Below are positions 31,106 through 41,077 of a DNA stretch of 64,000 nt, piece after piece; positions within the stretch are counted from its first letter, which is position 1; each line of letters starts with the position of its first letter. The position numbers and the translations under genes were made by a program. The notes beneath the pieces are model-generated. The model was not told where the DNA came from, did not search any database, and saw only the letters and a program-made list of their open reading frames with translations. Source of the DNA: Pseudomonas gregormendelii (lineage in GTDB: Bacteria; Pseudomonadota; Gammaproteobacteria; Pseudomonadales; Pseudomonadaceae); the NCBI RefSeq assembly GCF_017114825.1, contig NZ_JADEVO010000017.1, positions 1-64,000 on the forward strand, written 5' to 3'.

Positions 31106-31704
31106 TGCCGTCTTCGTTCCCGTTCAGCCAAAGCGTGGTGAACATCATCGCCACCGGCAAGTTCATGCCGGTCTATGCCGTGCAGCTGGATTTTGCCGAT
31201 GGCATGGTGTTCGCGCACACCGGTACCGGCCAGCTGGTAATCGATGGCATTACCTATGAGGGGGTCGGTACCTTTGGCGAGGTGAGCCAGTCGCAGGAAA
31301 GCGACAACTCCAATTCGCCCATGTCGGTCGAGCTGACCCTGAGCGGCCTCGATGCCTACATCCTGTCCGAGACCAATGTGCGCGGCTGCCGTGGGCGCCT
31401 GGCGAGAGTGATGTTCGTAGTGTTCGACGAAAACGGCACCTATGCCGCTGACATCCTGTTCTCGGGTCGTATGGATGCTGCCAAGTTCTCATTCGCCGGC
31501 AACGGCCAGGAAGGCAACAGCATCACTGTTCCGGTGATCGATCGCATGGCCGAGTGGAGCCGCACCGGTACCGAGCGTTTCACCGATGAAAACCACCGTG
31601 CTCGCCATGAAGGCGATCGCTTTTTCTATGCCATCGCCCAAATGTCTGAGTGGCCCATTTACTGGGGTTCCACCAAGGACGCACCGGTATTCACCTACGA
31701 GTAA
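31105..31704 (+). CDS. Minor tail protein (tail tip)
   Basis: A 199-residue beta-rich protein beginning MPSSFPFSQSV. It contains GVGTFGEVSQSQESDNSNS and ILFSGRMDAAKFSF, strand patterns typical of tail-hub proteins such as lambda L or the DUF2163 group. The family assignment is uncertain, but its position in the tail-tip cluster is firm. It ends five bases before the next start. Confidence 0.65.
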   Translation: MPSSFPFSQSVVNIIATGKFMPVYAVQLDFADGMVFAHTGTGQLVIDGITYEGVGTFGEVSQSQESDNSNSPMSVELTLSGLDAYILSETNVRGCRGRLARVMFVVFDENGTYAADILFSGRMDAAKFSFAGNGQEGNSITVPVIDRMAEWSRTGTERFTDENHRARHEGDRFFYAIAQMSEWPIYWGSTKDAPVFTYE

Positions 31705-31708
31705 AGCC

Positions 31709-32107
31709 ATGCGCTATCAGGACTGGACCACGCGTCTGCATGACGTGATCAAGGCTGCCCAAGGGCGGCCTTTTTCGTGGGGCGAATTTGACTGCTGCCT
31801 GTTCGCCGCTGATTGCTCGGCCGCCGTTTGTGGTGTCGATCCAGCTGCGCAGTATCGCGGCAAATACACAACGGAGGCGGGCGCCAAGCGGCAGCTGAAA
31901 AAGCAGCACGGCAGCCTTGAGGCGGCTTGGGACGCCTGCTTTCAGCGGGTGTCTCTGGCCTTCGTCCAGCGCGGCGATGTGGTGCTGTACGACGCCCCGA
32001 ACGGGCGAAGCATGGCGGTTTTCTGGGCGGGCGACTTCTGGTCCACGACCGATGACGGCGTTACCCGGGTTGAGTGTGAGCCGTTGGCGGCATGGAGGGT
32101 TGAATAA
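31709..32107 (+). CDS. NlpC/P60-like tail-tip peptidase (DUF6950-type)
   Basis: A 132-residue protein. The motif FSWGEFDCCLFAADCSAAV contains the expected nucleophile Cys of NlpC/P60-type folds. A downstream RGDVVLYD strand and a later aromatic segment complete a small papain-like core. In lambda the equivalent gpK lies between L and J. It may trim peptidoglycan during entry. Its stop overlaps the J start. Confidence 0.7.
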   Translation: MRYQDWTTRLHDVIKAAQGRPFSWGEFDCCLFAADCSAAVCGVDPAAQYRGKYTTEAGAKRQLKKQHGSLEAAWDACFQRVSLAFVQRGDVVLYDAPNGRSMAVFWAGDFWSTTDDGVTRVECEPLAAWRVE

Positions 32108-35100
32108 TGAGTGCGGGCGTAAAAAAACTTGCGCAGGTCGTGGTGGGTGCGGTTGTAGGGTTCGCCCAGGGTGGCCCTTGGGGCGCCGCAATCGGTGCAG
32201 GCCTGGCGTTCTATGCCGCTGAGCAACAGGAAAAGCTCAACACCAAGTCGCCTTTGCGCGATAACGAGCCTTCGGCGCAAACCGTTCGTTCCTCAAAGGC
32301 ACCGGTGCGTTTCATCCTCGGACGTGTTGCCACCGGTGGCGTGCTCGTGTGGGCGCAGGAACAATCCGGCAACCAGGCGGATGGCGAATGGCTGCACATG
32401 GTCTACGTGCTGAGCGAAGGGGCTATCGACTCGCTGGAGAACATTTATCTGGGTGAAGAGGAGATCGGTTCGTTCGGCGCATTTGCCAGCTATGAGTTGA
32501 TCGTCAATCCCACCCAGGTGAACGCGTTCCTCAAAACCAACTGCCCAGGCTGGAAGGACAGCCAGATCGGCCGTGGTCTTTCGTTCGTGCGCGTATCGCT
32601 GCGTTACAGCGCGGAGAAATTCCCCTCCGGCATTCCGGATGCCCGGTTTGTGGTGAAAGGGCGCAACGATATCTTTGACCCGCGCACCGGCGCCACGGGC
32701 TACAGCGCGAACACCGCGCTGCACATCCTGTGGTACCTGCGCGCTCGCTGCGGCGTTCCGGATGACGAGATTGTGTTCTCGACCTTCGCCAGTGCGGCCA
32801 ACGTGTGCGATGAGACCGTCACTAATGCCGATGGCTCGGTCAGTCAACGCTATCGGACGGCGTGCGTTATCGGCGCAGATGAGCAGCGCACCGGTGTATT
32901 GCAGAAACTGGAAGCGGCGTGTGCCGGCAAACTCATTCGCGTGGGCGGGCGCTGGATGCTCCAAGCGGGTGCCTATTACGGCCCGCACGATTTTGAGCTC
33001 ACCGAAGACATGGTGGTGGGAACGATCACCGGCAGCACCGAGCCCGCCAATGATGCGGCGATCAACGTCGTGCGCGGTACCTTCGTTGATCCCTCGCAAT
33101 CGTGGACTGAAACTGACTACCCGGAAGTGCGGGTCGATCAGTGGGTCATTGAGGATGGCGGCGAAGCGGCAGAGACGCTGACTTTTTCCTACGTTACCGA
33201 CCCCTACCAGTGCCAGCGCCTCGCGAACATCGAGCTTCGGCGGCGGCGCGCCGGCGGGACCATCAACATTCCCATGAACCTCTCCGGCTACAACTGCCGG
33301 CCCGGGCGCGTGATCCGGGTGAATCTACCGTCGCTCAACATCTTGGGCGAGTTCATCGTCACCAACTGGTCGATGGGCGACAAAGAGGGCTGCAGTGTCT
33401 CTGTGGCCCAATACGAGCAGCCTATTTTCAGCGATGCGGTTGGGAAGCCCTACAACCCGATCGGCTTTATCAACCTGCCCGCCGGGGGCCTGGGCTCGCC
33501 GACAAACCTCAAATGGGCGCCGGTGGGTTCGGCTGAGGTCACGCAGGGCGTTCTGTCGTGGCTCCCGCCGACCGGCATCGTGAAGGAATACGTGGTCATC
33601 GTTCGCCAGGGCGGAATCGCGATTCAGTCGCACAACGTGCCGGCCACCTCCACGTCGTGCACGATCAACGGTTTGGCGTCCGGCAACTACACGATGAGTG
33701 TGGCAGCAGTGGGGCCGATGGCTCGATCGGGCGAAACTACTCTGTCCGTCAATGTGAATGGGCCACCGATTCCGGAGGCCTGTGTGGTGCAGTCGTCCAT
33801 CGACTCGATCACCCTGATTCCGTCCAACACCCTGCGCGGGCTGAACGGTGGAACGTACGAATACTTCTTCAGTACGGTCCCTCAGTCCGATCCGAAGGAC
33901 GCGGTGTATGTGGGGCAGGGCCTTTCGTTCACTCACACCGGCCTTGGGTTTTTCACCAACTATTACTACTTCGTCCGGTCCTCGAACGCCTACGGCAAAA
34001 GTGCGTTTCTTTACGTGCCGGCGTCGACTTCAAACGATGTCGGGGCCTACCTCGATGCGCTGGATGGAAAACTCACCGAAAGCCAGTTGGGCCAAGAGCT
34101 GCTGGATCGAATCGAGCTAATCGATGGTCCGCCGGCCTTACCAGGTTCTGTGAACAATCGCCTTGAAGTCTTGGATGGTCAAATCAGCGAGGTGACTGAT
34201 TACCTTCAGGAGCGCGTTAACGACGGCCAGCAAGCACTCGCCGAGGCTCAAGCCACCTTCACCGAGGCGCAGGAGACGCTGACCGAAGCTCAGGCCACGA
34301 TGCAGCTGCAGCTCAATCAGGTCAGCACCATCGCCAAATCGGGCGAGTATCAAAAGGACAAGGCCTATGGCGTCGGGGCGTCCACACGCCTGAACGACCG
34401 GCTGTATCAGGCCAAGATCGCGGTACCGGCGGATGCGACCGGGGCGAAGTCGCCACCCAACGCCACCTATTGGGTGGATGTTGGCCAAGTCGTGACGGAT
34501 TCCAACGGACTGGCCACACGGGTCAGCACTGCTGAAAGCAAAATCACCAACATCGAAGGGGTCAACACCAGCCAGGGCACGGCGATCACCGGGCTGAACA
34601 ACAGCCTGACGACCACCAACACCAACGTGACGGCGGCGCAGACTGCAGCGAACGCGGCGAACACCCTGGCCGGCGGTAAGGGCAAGGTGATCGTGCAGGC
34701 CGCTGCGCCGGCGGTGGCGGATCAATTGGCGCAAAACCTCTGGATTGACATCACCGGCGGCGCCAACACGCCGAAGCGTTGGACGGGGTCGGCCTGGGCA
34801 GCCGTAACGGACAAGGTGGCAACCGATGCGGCAGCGGCGGCAGCCAACGCCTTGTCGGTGGCCAATACCAAGGCCGACGCGGCGGCGCTCACCAGCCTGA
34901 CCACTCGCGTGGAGTCTACAGAAGGGACGATCAGCAGCCAGGGCTCGGCGATCACCGGGCTGAACAACAGCCTGACGACCACCAACGGCAACGTGACCTC
35001 TGCGCAAAACGCGGCAAACGCGGCGAACACCTTGGCCGGCGGCAAGGGCAAGGTGATCGTGCAGACCGCTGCGCCGGCGGTGGCCGATCAGCTGGCGCAA

Positions 35101-38100
35101 AACCTGTGGATCGACATCACTGGTATTGCCAACACGCCGAAACGCTGGAACGGCTCGGCGTGGGTGGCGGTGACGGACAAGGTGGCGACCGATGCCGCGA
35201 CGGCGGCAGCCAACGCCTTGTCGGTGGCCAATACCAAGGCCGACGCAGCGGCGCTGACCAGCCTGACCACCCGAGTCACTTCGGCGGAAGGGACGATCAG
35301 CAGTCAGGGCACCTCAATCACCGGGCTGAACAACAGCCTGACCACCACCAACGGGAACGTGACCGCTGCGCAAAACGCGGCGAATGCGGCGAACACCTTG
35401 GCCGGCGGTAAGGGCAAGGTGATCGTGCAAACGGGTGCGCCGGCGGTGGCTGATCAGCAGGTGCAAAACCTGTGGATCGACATCACCGGTGGGGCGAACA
35501 CCCCGAAGCGTTGGACGGGTTCGGCCTGGGCGGCAGTGACGGACAAGGTGGCGACCGATGCCGCGACGGCAGCGGCCAACGCGTTGTCGTTGGCCAATAC
35601 CAAGGCCGACGCGGCGGCGCTGACCAGCCTGACCACGCGCGTGGAGTCGACAGAAGGGACGATCAGCAGTCAGGGCACCTCAATCACCGGGCTGAACAAC
35701 AGCCTGACCACCACCAACGGCAACGTGACCGCTGCGCAAAACGCAGCGAACGCGGCGAACACCCTGGCCGGCGGCAAGGGCAAGGTGATCGTGCAAACCG
35801 GTGCGCCGGCGGCGGCTGATCAGCAGGTGCAAAACCTGTGGATCGACATCACCGGCGGAGCGAACACCCCGAAGCGCTGGACGGGTTCGGCCTGGGCAGT
35901 AGTGACGGACAAAGTGGCGACCGATGCAGCAGCGGCAGCCGCCAACGCCCTGTCGGTGGCCAATACCAAGGCCGATGCAGCGGCGCTGACCAGCCTGACC
36001 ACCCGCGTGACTTCGGCGGAAGGGACGATCAGCAGCCAGGGCACCTCGATCACTGGGTTGAACAACAGCCTGACCACCACCAACGGCAACGTGACCGCTG
36101 CGCAAAACGCGGCGAACGCGGCGAACACTTTGGCCGGCGGCAAGGGCAAGGTGATCGTGCAAACCGGCGCACCGGCGGCAGCCGATCAGCAGATGCAAAA
36201 CCTGTGGATCGACATCACCGGCGGGGCGAACACCCCGAAGCGCTGGACCGGGGGCGCCTGGGCACCGGTGACGGACAAGGTGGCAACCGATGCAGCAGCG
36301 GCAGCCGCCAACGCATTGTCGGTGGCCAACACCAAGGCCGATGCGGCGGCGCTGACTGCGCTGAATTCTCGGGTGTCCAGCACCGAAGGCGCGATCACCT
36401 CGCAAAGCGACAGCCTGACGCAGCTCAACAACAGCCTGACGCGTTTCGGTGATAACTCGCCAACGAGCGTCTATCAGAGCCTATTTAATGGTCTGGCGGT
36501 GGATACCTGGGCAAAAACTCAGGCGGCTGCGGCGGCCACTGATTCGCTGTCGAACGTGGAAGGCAACATCAGTGGTGCCACGCTCACTATCGACATTCCG
36601 GCGAACGCGAACTGGTGGGGTGTGACCAACAAAAAGGTCCGCTTTGATCCGACTCGTTTGTACAAGCTGGCAGTGCGAGTGCAGCAAGTGTCTGTGCGCG
36701 CAGGTACACCGCCGCAGTTTTATGCAGGCCTCGATTGCTTCGCTGATGATGGTGTGACCCGGGTGAACACCAACGGGGCCAACTCGCCAAGCTCTTCGCA
36801 TTACCTGCTGGCGAACGCAAAGACCTTGGTAGTGGGTGAATGGACCGAGCTGGTCACGTATGTGAAAGGGCATACGACCGGCGCGGGTGGTTCGGGGCAG
36901 GGCACCATCGCCAGTCCTAAGCCCCTCAAGGCGGGTTCACGCTACATCTCGCCCATGTTGATTGCGGGATACAACAACATGGGGGGCGTGGTCGCGCTGG
37001 ACTATTTCACCATCGACGACGTGACCGATCAGGTGCAGATAGATGCGACCTCTGCCGCATTGGCTTCGCTCGATTCGACGGTTACGCAGCAGGGCACCAC
37101 CCTTACCAGTCAAGGCAATAGCCTGACGTCGCTGAACAATAGTCTGACGGCCACCAACACGAACGTGACGGCCGCGCAGACTGCAGCGAACGCAGCGAAC
37201 ACCCTGGCCGGTGGAAAGGGCAAGGTGATCGTGCAAACCGGCGCGCCAGCGGTGGCTGATCAGCAGGTGCAAAACCTGTGGATCGACATCACCGGTGGCG
37301 CGAACACACCGAAACGTTGGACGGGTTCGGCCTGGGCAGCGGTGACGGACAAGGTGGCAACGGATGCGGCAACGGCGGCAGCCAACGCCCTGTCGGTGGC
37401 CAACACCAAGGCCGACGCGGCGGCGCTGACCAGTCTGACCAGCCGGGTTACCTCGGCGGAAGGGACGATCAGCAGCCAAGGCACCTCGATCACTGGGCTG
37501 AACAACAGCCTGACGACCACCAACACCAACGTGACTGCGGCGCAGACTGCGGCGAACGCGGCGAACACCCTGGCCGGCGGCAAGGGCAAGGTGATCGTAC
37601 AAACCGGCGCGCCGGCGGTGGCCGATCAGCAGGTGCAAAACCTGTGGATCGATATCACCGGCGGGGCGAACACGCCCAAACGTTGGACGGGTTCGGCCTG
37701 GGCAGCGGTGACGGACAAGGTGGCAACCGATGCGGCAACGGCGGCAGCCAACGCCCTGTCGGTGGCCAATACCAAAGCCGACGCAGCAGCGGTCACGGCG
37801 TTGAATTCGCGGGTGACCAGCACCGAAGGCGCGATCACTTCGCAAAGTGACAGCCTGACGCAGCTCAACAACAGCCTATCGTCGATGCAAGGTGATTTGG
37901 CGGGGCTGGGCTTGGACCCTGCGCCCAATGCTCTTTGGCAGTTCGATGCCGGCGTGGAGGGTTGGACTAATGGAGGGTCAACTGTTGCCTGGGCGGATGG
38001 CCAGGTAACGATCAGCTCAACAGGTACTGACCCAACGTTCTCTAGCCCATCTGGGTTGGGGATCAGCGGTTCGCTGTATACCAAGGTTCGGGCGCGGATC

Positions 38101-39510
38101 ACGCGAATCGCCGGTGCGGGTTGGGATGGCAAGGTGTTTTACGCCACGCCATCGCACTCCGTAAGTTCGAGCTTCTACAAGTCACTGCCCAACCCGTTGT
38201 TGGCCATTGGCCAAAGCACCGTTTTGGAATGGGACATGGCGGCGCTCTCAGTGGGCGGTTCGGATTGGGTGAACTCAACCATCACGCAGATCCGCCTCGA
38301 CATCGGTGGCGCATCCGCCGCAGACGTGTTTGCGGTCGATTGGGTGGTTGTCGGGCGAGCCGGGCCGGGGGCCAGCAGTGCTGCGTTGTCGTCGCTTGAT
38401 TCGACGGTCACTCAGCAAGGTGCCACCCTGATCAGTCAGGGCACCAGCCTGACGTCGCTGAGCAACACTCTGACGACCACCAACACCAACGTGACGGCGG
38501 CGCAGACTGCAGCGAACGCGGCGAATACCCTGGCCGGCGGTAAGGGCAAGGTGATCGTGCAAACCGCTGCGCCGGCGGTGGCCGATCAGCAGGTGCAAAA
38601 CCTGTGGATCGACATCACCGGTGGAGCCAACACGCCGAAGCGTTGGACGGGTTCGGCCTGGGCGGCGGTGACGGACAAGGTGGCCGCCGACGCAGCTGCA
38701 GCAGCGGCCAGCGCCTTGTCAGTGGCCAACACCAAGGCGGACGCCTCGGCGGTCAGCAGTTTGACCACGCGCGTGACCAGCACCGAACAACAGATCACGG
38801 CCCAGGCCAACAAGCTGGACGGGATCTATGTCCAGGTGAACCCGATGCTGGCTGGCGATACGGACGGCTACGCGGGCTCAACCGGAAGCTTCGTCGGCGT
38901 TTGGTCCGAACAGTCGGCTCGGATTGAAGACGGGATGGTGATCGGTAGGAAGGTCGATACCGTTGAGGTGGCCGCCAATCAAGCTGTGGATCTGGCTCAG
39001 CAGAACAATGCAGCAGTTCAGCAAGTCAGTGCAGTGGTTCAGCAGGTCAGCCAGGCGCAGATTACAGCGGATGGCAAAGCGTCGGCCATGTGGGCGGTCA
39101 AGCTGCAGGTAAACGCCCAAGGGCAGTATGTGGCGGCCGGCGTTGGCTTGGGTATAGAGAACGGTCCGGCGGGCTTGCAGAGTTCCTTCCTGGTGAGTGC
39201 TGACACCTTCGCGGTCGTAAACGGGATCAATGGCACGCTGTCATCGCCTTTCGCTGTTACGGGCGGCCAGGTCTTTATCCGCTCTGCGTTTATCCAAGAC
39301 CTCTCACTGTCGTTCGGCAAGATCGCCGACAACATTCAGTCAGACAACTATGTGGCGAACAGCACCGGCTGGAAGCTGAGCAAGTCGGGTGGCATGGAGC
39401 TCAACTCAACAGTTGCTGGCCAGGGCAGGGTGCAGGTTACCAATCGGGCGGTGAAGGTCTGGGATGCCAACGGCATTCTGCGAGTGCAACTGGGAGATCT
39501 TGCTGCATGA
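32107..39510 (+). CDS. Host-specificity tail protein J-like, with eight repeat modules
   Basis: A 2467-residue central fibre. Residues ~1-455 form the J-type hub. Two fibronectin-III-like domains follow (~460-640), then a coiled coil (~690-745) and a small carbohydrate-binding-like module (~746-800, with YWVDVGQVV). Five tandem 122-residue modules span ~834-1443, each with LAGGKGKVIVQ, LWIDITG and KRWTGSAW. An unrelated insert is followed by two more modules (~1680-1923), a second insert and one more module (~2122-2243). The C-terminal ~150 residues resemble DUF1983. The modules probably form a long alpha/beta stalk carrying receptor-binding inserts. Confidence 0.9.
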   Translation: MSAGVKKLAQVVVGAVVGFAQGGPWGAAIGAGLAFYAAEQQEKLNTKSPLRDNEPSAQTVRSSKAPVRFILGRVATGGVLVWAQEQSGNQADGEWLHMVYVLSEGAIDSLENIYLGEEEIGSFGAFASYELIVNPTQVNAFLKTNCPGWKDSQIGRGLSFVRVSLRYSAEKFPSGIPDARFVVKGRNDIFDPRTGATGYSANTALHILWYLRARCGVPDDEIVFSTFASAANVCDETVTNADGSVSQRYRTACVIGADEQRTGVLQKLEAACAGKLIRVGGRWMLQAGAYYGPHDFELTEDMVVGTITGSTEPANDAAINVVRGTFVDPSQSWTETDYPEVRVDQWVIEDGGEAAETLTFSYVTDPYQCQRLANIELRRRRAGGTINIPMNLSGYNCRPGRVIRVNLPSLNILGEFIVTNWSMGDKEGCSVSVAQYEQPIFSDAVGKPYNPIGFINLPAGGLGSPTNLKWAPVGSAEVTQGVLSWLPPTGIVKEYVVIVRQGGIAIQSHNVPATSTSCTINGLASGNYTMSVAAVGPMARSGETTLSVNVNGPPIPEACVVQSSIDSITLIPSNTLRGLNGGTYEYFFSTVPQSDPKDAVYVGQGLSFTHTGLGFFTNYYYFVRSSNAYGKSAFLYVPASTSNDVGAYLDALDGKLTESQLGQELLDRIELIDGPPALPGSVNNRLEVLDGQISEVTDYLQERVNDGQQALAEAQATFTEAQETLTEAQATMQLQLNQVSTIAKSGEYQKDKAYGVGASTRLNDRLYQAKIAVPADATGAKSPPNATYWVDVGQVVTDSNGLATRVSTAESKITNIEGVNTSQGTAITGLNNSLTTTNTNVTAAQTAANAANTLAGGKGKVIVQAAAPAVADQLAQNLWIDITGGANTPKRWTGSAWAAVTDKVATDAAAAAANALSVANTKADAAALTSLTTRVESTEGTISSQGSAITGLNNSLTTTNGNVTSAQNAANAANTLAGGKGKVIVQTAAPAVADQLAQNLWIDITGIANTPKRWNGSAWVAVTDKVATDAATAAANALSVANTKADAAALTSLTTRVTSAEGTISSQGTSITGLNNSLTTTNGNVTAAQNAANAANTLAGGKGKVIVQTGAPAVADQQVQNLWIDITGGANTPKRWTGSAWAAVTDKVATDAATAAANALSLANTKADAAALTSLTTRVESTEGTISSQGTSITGLNNSLTTTNGNVTAAQNAANAANTLAGGKGKVIVQTGAPAAADQQVQNLWIDITGGANTPKRWTGSAWAVVTDKVATDAAAAAANALSVANTKADAAALTSLTTRVTSAEGTISSQGTSITGLNNSLTTTNGNVTAAQNAANAANTLAGGKGKVIVQTGAPAAADQQMQNLWIDITGGANTPKRWTGGAWAPVTDKVATDAAAAAANALSVANTKADAAALTALNSRVSSTEGAITSQSDSLTQLNNSLTRFGDNSPTSVYQSLFNGLAVDTWAKTQAAAAATDSLSNVEGNISGATLTIDIPANANWWGVTNKKVRFDPTRLYKLAVRVQQVSVRAGTPPQFYAGLDCFADDGVTRVNTNGANSPSSSHYLLANAKTLVVGEWTELVTYVKGHTTGAGGSGQGTIASPKPLKAGSRYISPMLIAGYNNMGGVVALDYFTIDDVTDQVQIDATSAALASLDSTVTQQGTTLTSQGNSLTSLNNSLTATNTNVTAAQTAANAANTLAGGKGKVIVQTGAPAVADQQVQNLWIDITGGANTPKRWTGSAWAAVTDKVATDAATAAANALSVANTKADAAALTSLTSRVTSAEGTISSQGTSITGLNNSLTTTNTNVTAAQTAANAANTLAGGKGKVIVQTGAPAVADQQVQNLWIDITGGANTPKRWTGSAWAAVTDKVATDAATAAANALSVANTKADAAAVTALNSRVTSTEGAITSQSDSLTQLNNSLSSMQGDLAGLGLDPAPNALWQFDAGVEGWTNGGSTVAWADGQVTISSTGTDPTFSSPSGLGISGSLYTKVRARITRIAGAGWDGKVFYATPSHSVSSSFYKSLPNPLLAIGQSTVLEWDMAALSVGGSDWVNSTITQIRLDIGGASAADVFAVDWVVVGRAGPGASSAALSSLDSTVTQQGATLISQGTSLTSLSNTLTTTNTNVTAAQTAANAANTLAGGKGKVIVQTAAPAVADQQVQNLWIDITGGANTPKRWTGSAWAAVTDKVAADAAAAAASALSVANTKADASAVSSLTTRVTSTEQQITAQANKLDGIYVQVNPMLAGDTDGYAGSTGSFVGVWSEQSARIEDGMVIGRKVDTVEVAANQAVDLAQQNNAAVQQVSAVVQQVSQAQITADGKASAMWAVKLQVNAQGQYVAAGVGLGIENGPAGLQSSFLVSADTFAVVNGINGTLSSPFAVTGGQVFIRSAFIQDLSLSFGKIADNIQSDNYVANSTGWKLSKSGGMELNSTVAGQGRVQVTNRAVKVWDANGILRVQLGDLAA
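34606..36435 (+). repeat. Five tandem 366-bp repeats in the tail-fibre gene
   Basis: Exact 366-bp periodicity: the conserved string beginning AAGGGCAAGGTGATCGTGCA starts at 34678, 35044, 35410, 35776 and 36142. Each unit encodes 122 residues. Differences between units are mostly silent, which points to recent duplication or ongoing homogenisation. Confidence 0.95.
37144..37875 (+). repeat. Two further 366-bp repeats in the tail-fibre gene
   Basis: The same unit with markers at 37216 and 37582, following a ~700-bp unrelated insert domain. Confidence 0.93.
38470..38835 (+). repeat. Eighth 366-bp repeat in the tail-fibre gene
   Basis: A single unit (marker at 38542) after a second unrelated insert of ~590 bp. 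Its last third diverges into the C-terminal domain. Confidence 0.88.
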
Positions 39511-39830
39511 GTTTTGGTATGAGGATGTGGGGCGCCGATGGGGCGCTCCAGATGGATGAAAACTCGTTCACGATGCGCGTGGTGATGTCTACGGTAGTCA
39601 CCTTCGCGACCAACAATAAGGCCAATCAAGACTTCTCTGTGCCTGGCAGTGATGCTTCCAACTCGGTCGCAATCGTTATTCCGATGGGGCCATATAACGA
39701 AGCGACTTCCTATCAATTCGAAACTGAAATGCTGTCGGGTGTTGCCCGTGTCTACAACTACACGCGCACTTACGCAGCCAGTCTGTCCACCAGTGGAACC
39801 ATGCGATTGATGGTTATAAGGTTTGCCTGA
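39507..39830 (+). CDS. Small tail-fibre accessory protein
   Basis: A 107-residue protein starting MSFGMRMWGADG, overlapping the J-like stop by four bases. It is beta-rich, with a Pro-Met-Gly turn (IVIPMGPYNEA). Its N terminus (MSFG) and short strands resemble the next protein, so the two may be related virion or receptor-contact proteins. Function not recognised. Confidence 0.65.
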   Translation: MSFGMRMWGADGALQMDENSFTMRVVMSTVVTFATNNKANQDFSVPGSDASNSVAIVIPMGPYNEATSYQFETEMLSGVARVYNYTRTYAASLSTSGTMRLMVIRFA

Positions 39831-40507
39831 TGAGCTTCGGACTCAGCTTCACAAATAACAGCAACCAAGTGGTAATAGATTCCGAATACGCCCGACTCAA
39901 CTTTATCTGCAGCGGTCGCTATTCGCCGACGCAAGAGTCTGGTCTGGGGTCAACCACGTATTTCCCCAGGGTGATCACGAGTGTTGAGCCACCTTTGGTC
40001 TTCTGTCGGCCAGACAGTGGGGGTATTGCTGGACTGACAGCCATGCAGGTGATCGGATCGGCGGGCAACTGGACCGGTTTTTACGTCCGGGCGTACGACG
40101 TCAACACTAGCCAGCCCAACGGCCGATACTTCGCTGCTTCATTTGGCGCACAGCCAGTAGCGCAGTTCGGGCTGCGGTTGTGGGATGGGTCGAGTAAATT
40201 GTTGTTCGACTCGGGCACGCCATGCGTGTTGTTCACACGTGCGTTTCAAAACTGGACCTACGTTCGTTCTGAAACAGGGCCGACCGGGAGTATCAGTAAC
40301 TTCTACACGGTGCCCTTCAATTTTCCGGAAAACGAGTACCTGCTGATTAACAACTTTGGCATGTATATGGTGACCGGCTCTCCCTCTGGGCGATATTTAA
40401 AAACGCTTTGGGATTTTAATGCCGGAGTGCTGTATGCCGTGACAGCTGGATTCAACAACCCATACGCGTTTTTCCTTCCGGCTGTATTTGCCAAATTAAA
40501 CGCGTAA
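39830..40507 (+). CDS. Tail-fibre accessory protein
   Basis: A 225-residue, beta- and aromatic-rich protein starting MSFGLSFTNNSN. It contains VVIDSEYARLNFI, common in phage tail and receptor-proximal proteins of Pseudomonas siphoviruses. It follows its smaller relative with a one-base overlap (TGATG). No catalytic motif is visible. A virion tip or adhesion role is inferred. Confidence 0.65.
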   Translation: MSFGLSFTNNSNQVVIDSEYARLNFICSGRYSPTQESGLGSTTYFPRVITSVEPPLVFCRPDSGGIAGLTAMQVIGSAGNWTGFYVRAYDVNTSQPNGRYFAASFGAQPVAQFGLRLWDGSSKLLFDSGTPCVLFTRAFQNWTYVRSETGPTGSISNFYTVPFNFPENEYLLINNFGMYMVTGSPSGRYLKTLWDFNAGVLYAVTAGFNNPYAFFLPAVFAKLNA

Positions 40508-40564
40508 AGATAAACGCAGCCCGCCGAGTGCGGGATTTATAGTTGATTTAATTTAGGAAGGCCC

Positions 40565-41077
40565 ATGGCTAAGCAGACAATTGGATTAGGCACTGCGCCT
40601 ACCGGTGTTGGAGGTGACACGCCCAGGACCGCCTTCACGAAGGTGCAAGCGAACTTCGATGAGTTGTATGCAGCAGATGCGGTGAGTTATAAGAAAACGA
40701 ACGTGTTAGGAGCTACCACCCAGTCAGGCGGGGTAGTAACAGGTGCTTTGTTTAATTCGGGTTCAAACGCGAACGGTTTTTATACATTCATGGCGGATGG
40801 CACTCTTATTTGTACACACCGCCAATATGTATCGCTTGCACTTCCCAATGTATCCGGCGCTTGGTATTACAATCTAGCGTCGTGGATTTTTCCAACGGCA
40901 TTTGTGTCGCCTCCTAAAGTGCATGTGAGTTCATGGTGTGCAGGCAGGGTAATATCGACGGGGAGAGCGAACGAGCCAACATCTTCAGTGGGGACAAGTT
41001 TTTTTATAATTTCATCTGAAAACGTACCGGCCAGCACATTCGTGCATGAGTGGACGGCGATAGGGAGATGGTTCTAA
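40565..41077 (+). CDS. Tail-fibre/receptor-binding protein, AT-rich
   Basis: A 170-residue protein. The N-terminal ~38 residues (LGTAPTGVGGDTPRTAFTKV, NFDELY) are a fibre-attachment segment found in many Pseudomonas tail fibres. The remaining part is a compact beta domain with many Ser/Trp/Phe residues, ending IGRWF. Its DNA is visibly more AT-rich than the neighbours, as for an exchanged receptor-binding tip. Its stop overlaps the next start. Confidence 0.7.
   Translation: MAKQTIGLGTAPTGVGGDTPRTAFTKVQANFDELYAADAVSYKKTNVLGATTQSGGVVTGALFNSGSNANGFYTFMADGTLICTHRQYVSLALPNVSGAWYYNLASWIFPTAFVSPPKVHVSSWCAGRVISTGRANEPTSSVGTSFFIISSENVPASTFVHEWTAIGRWF

Noticed and set aside
34138..38598. Long antisense frames across the tail-fibre repeat region, with internal repeats of their own
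   Set aside because: Their repetition simply mirrors the 366-bp coding repeats on the other strand. Composition is Arg/Gly/His-biased with no ribosome-binding sites.
34606..38835. Periodic repeats considered as a CRISPR-like or tandem non-coding array
   Set aside because: The period is 366 bp, open in one frame throughout and encoding a well-formed protein module. There is no short repeat/unique spacer structure.
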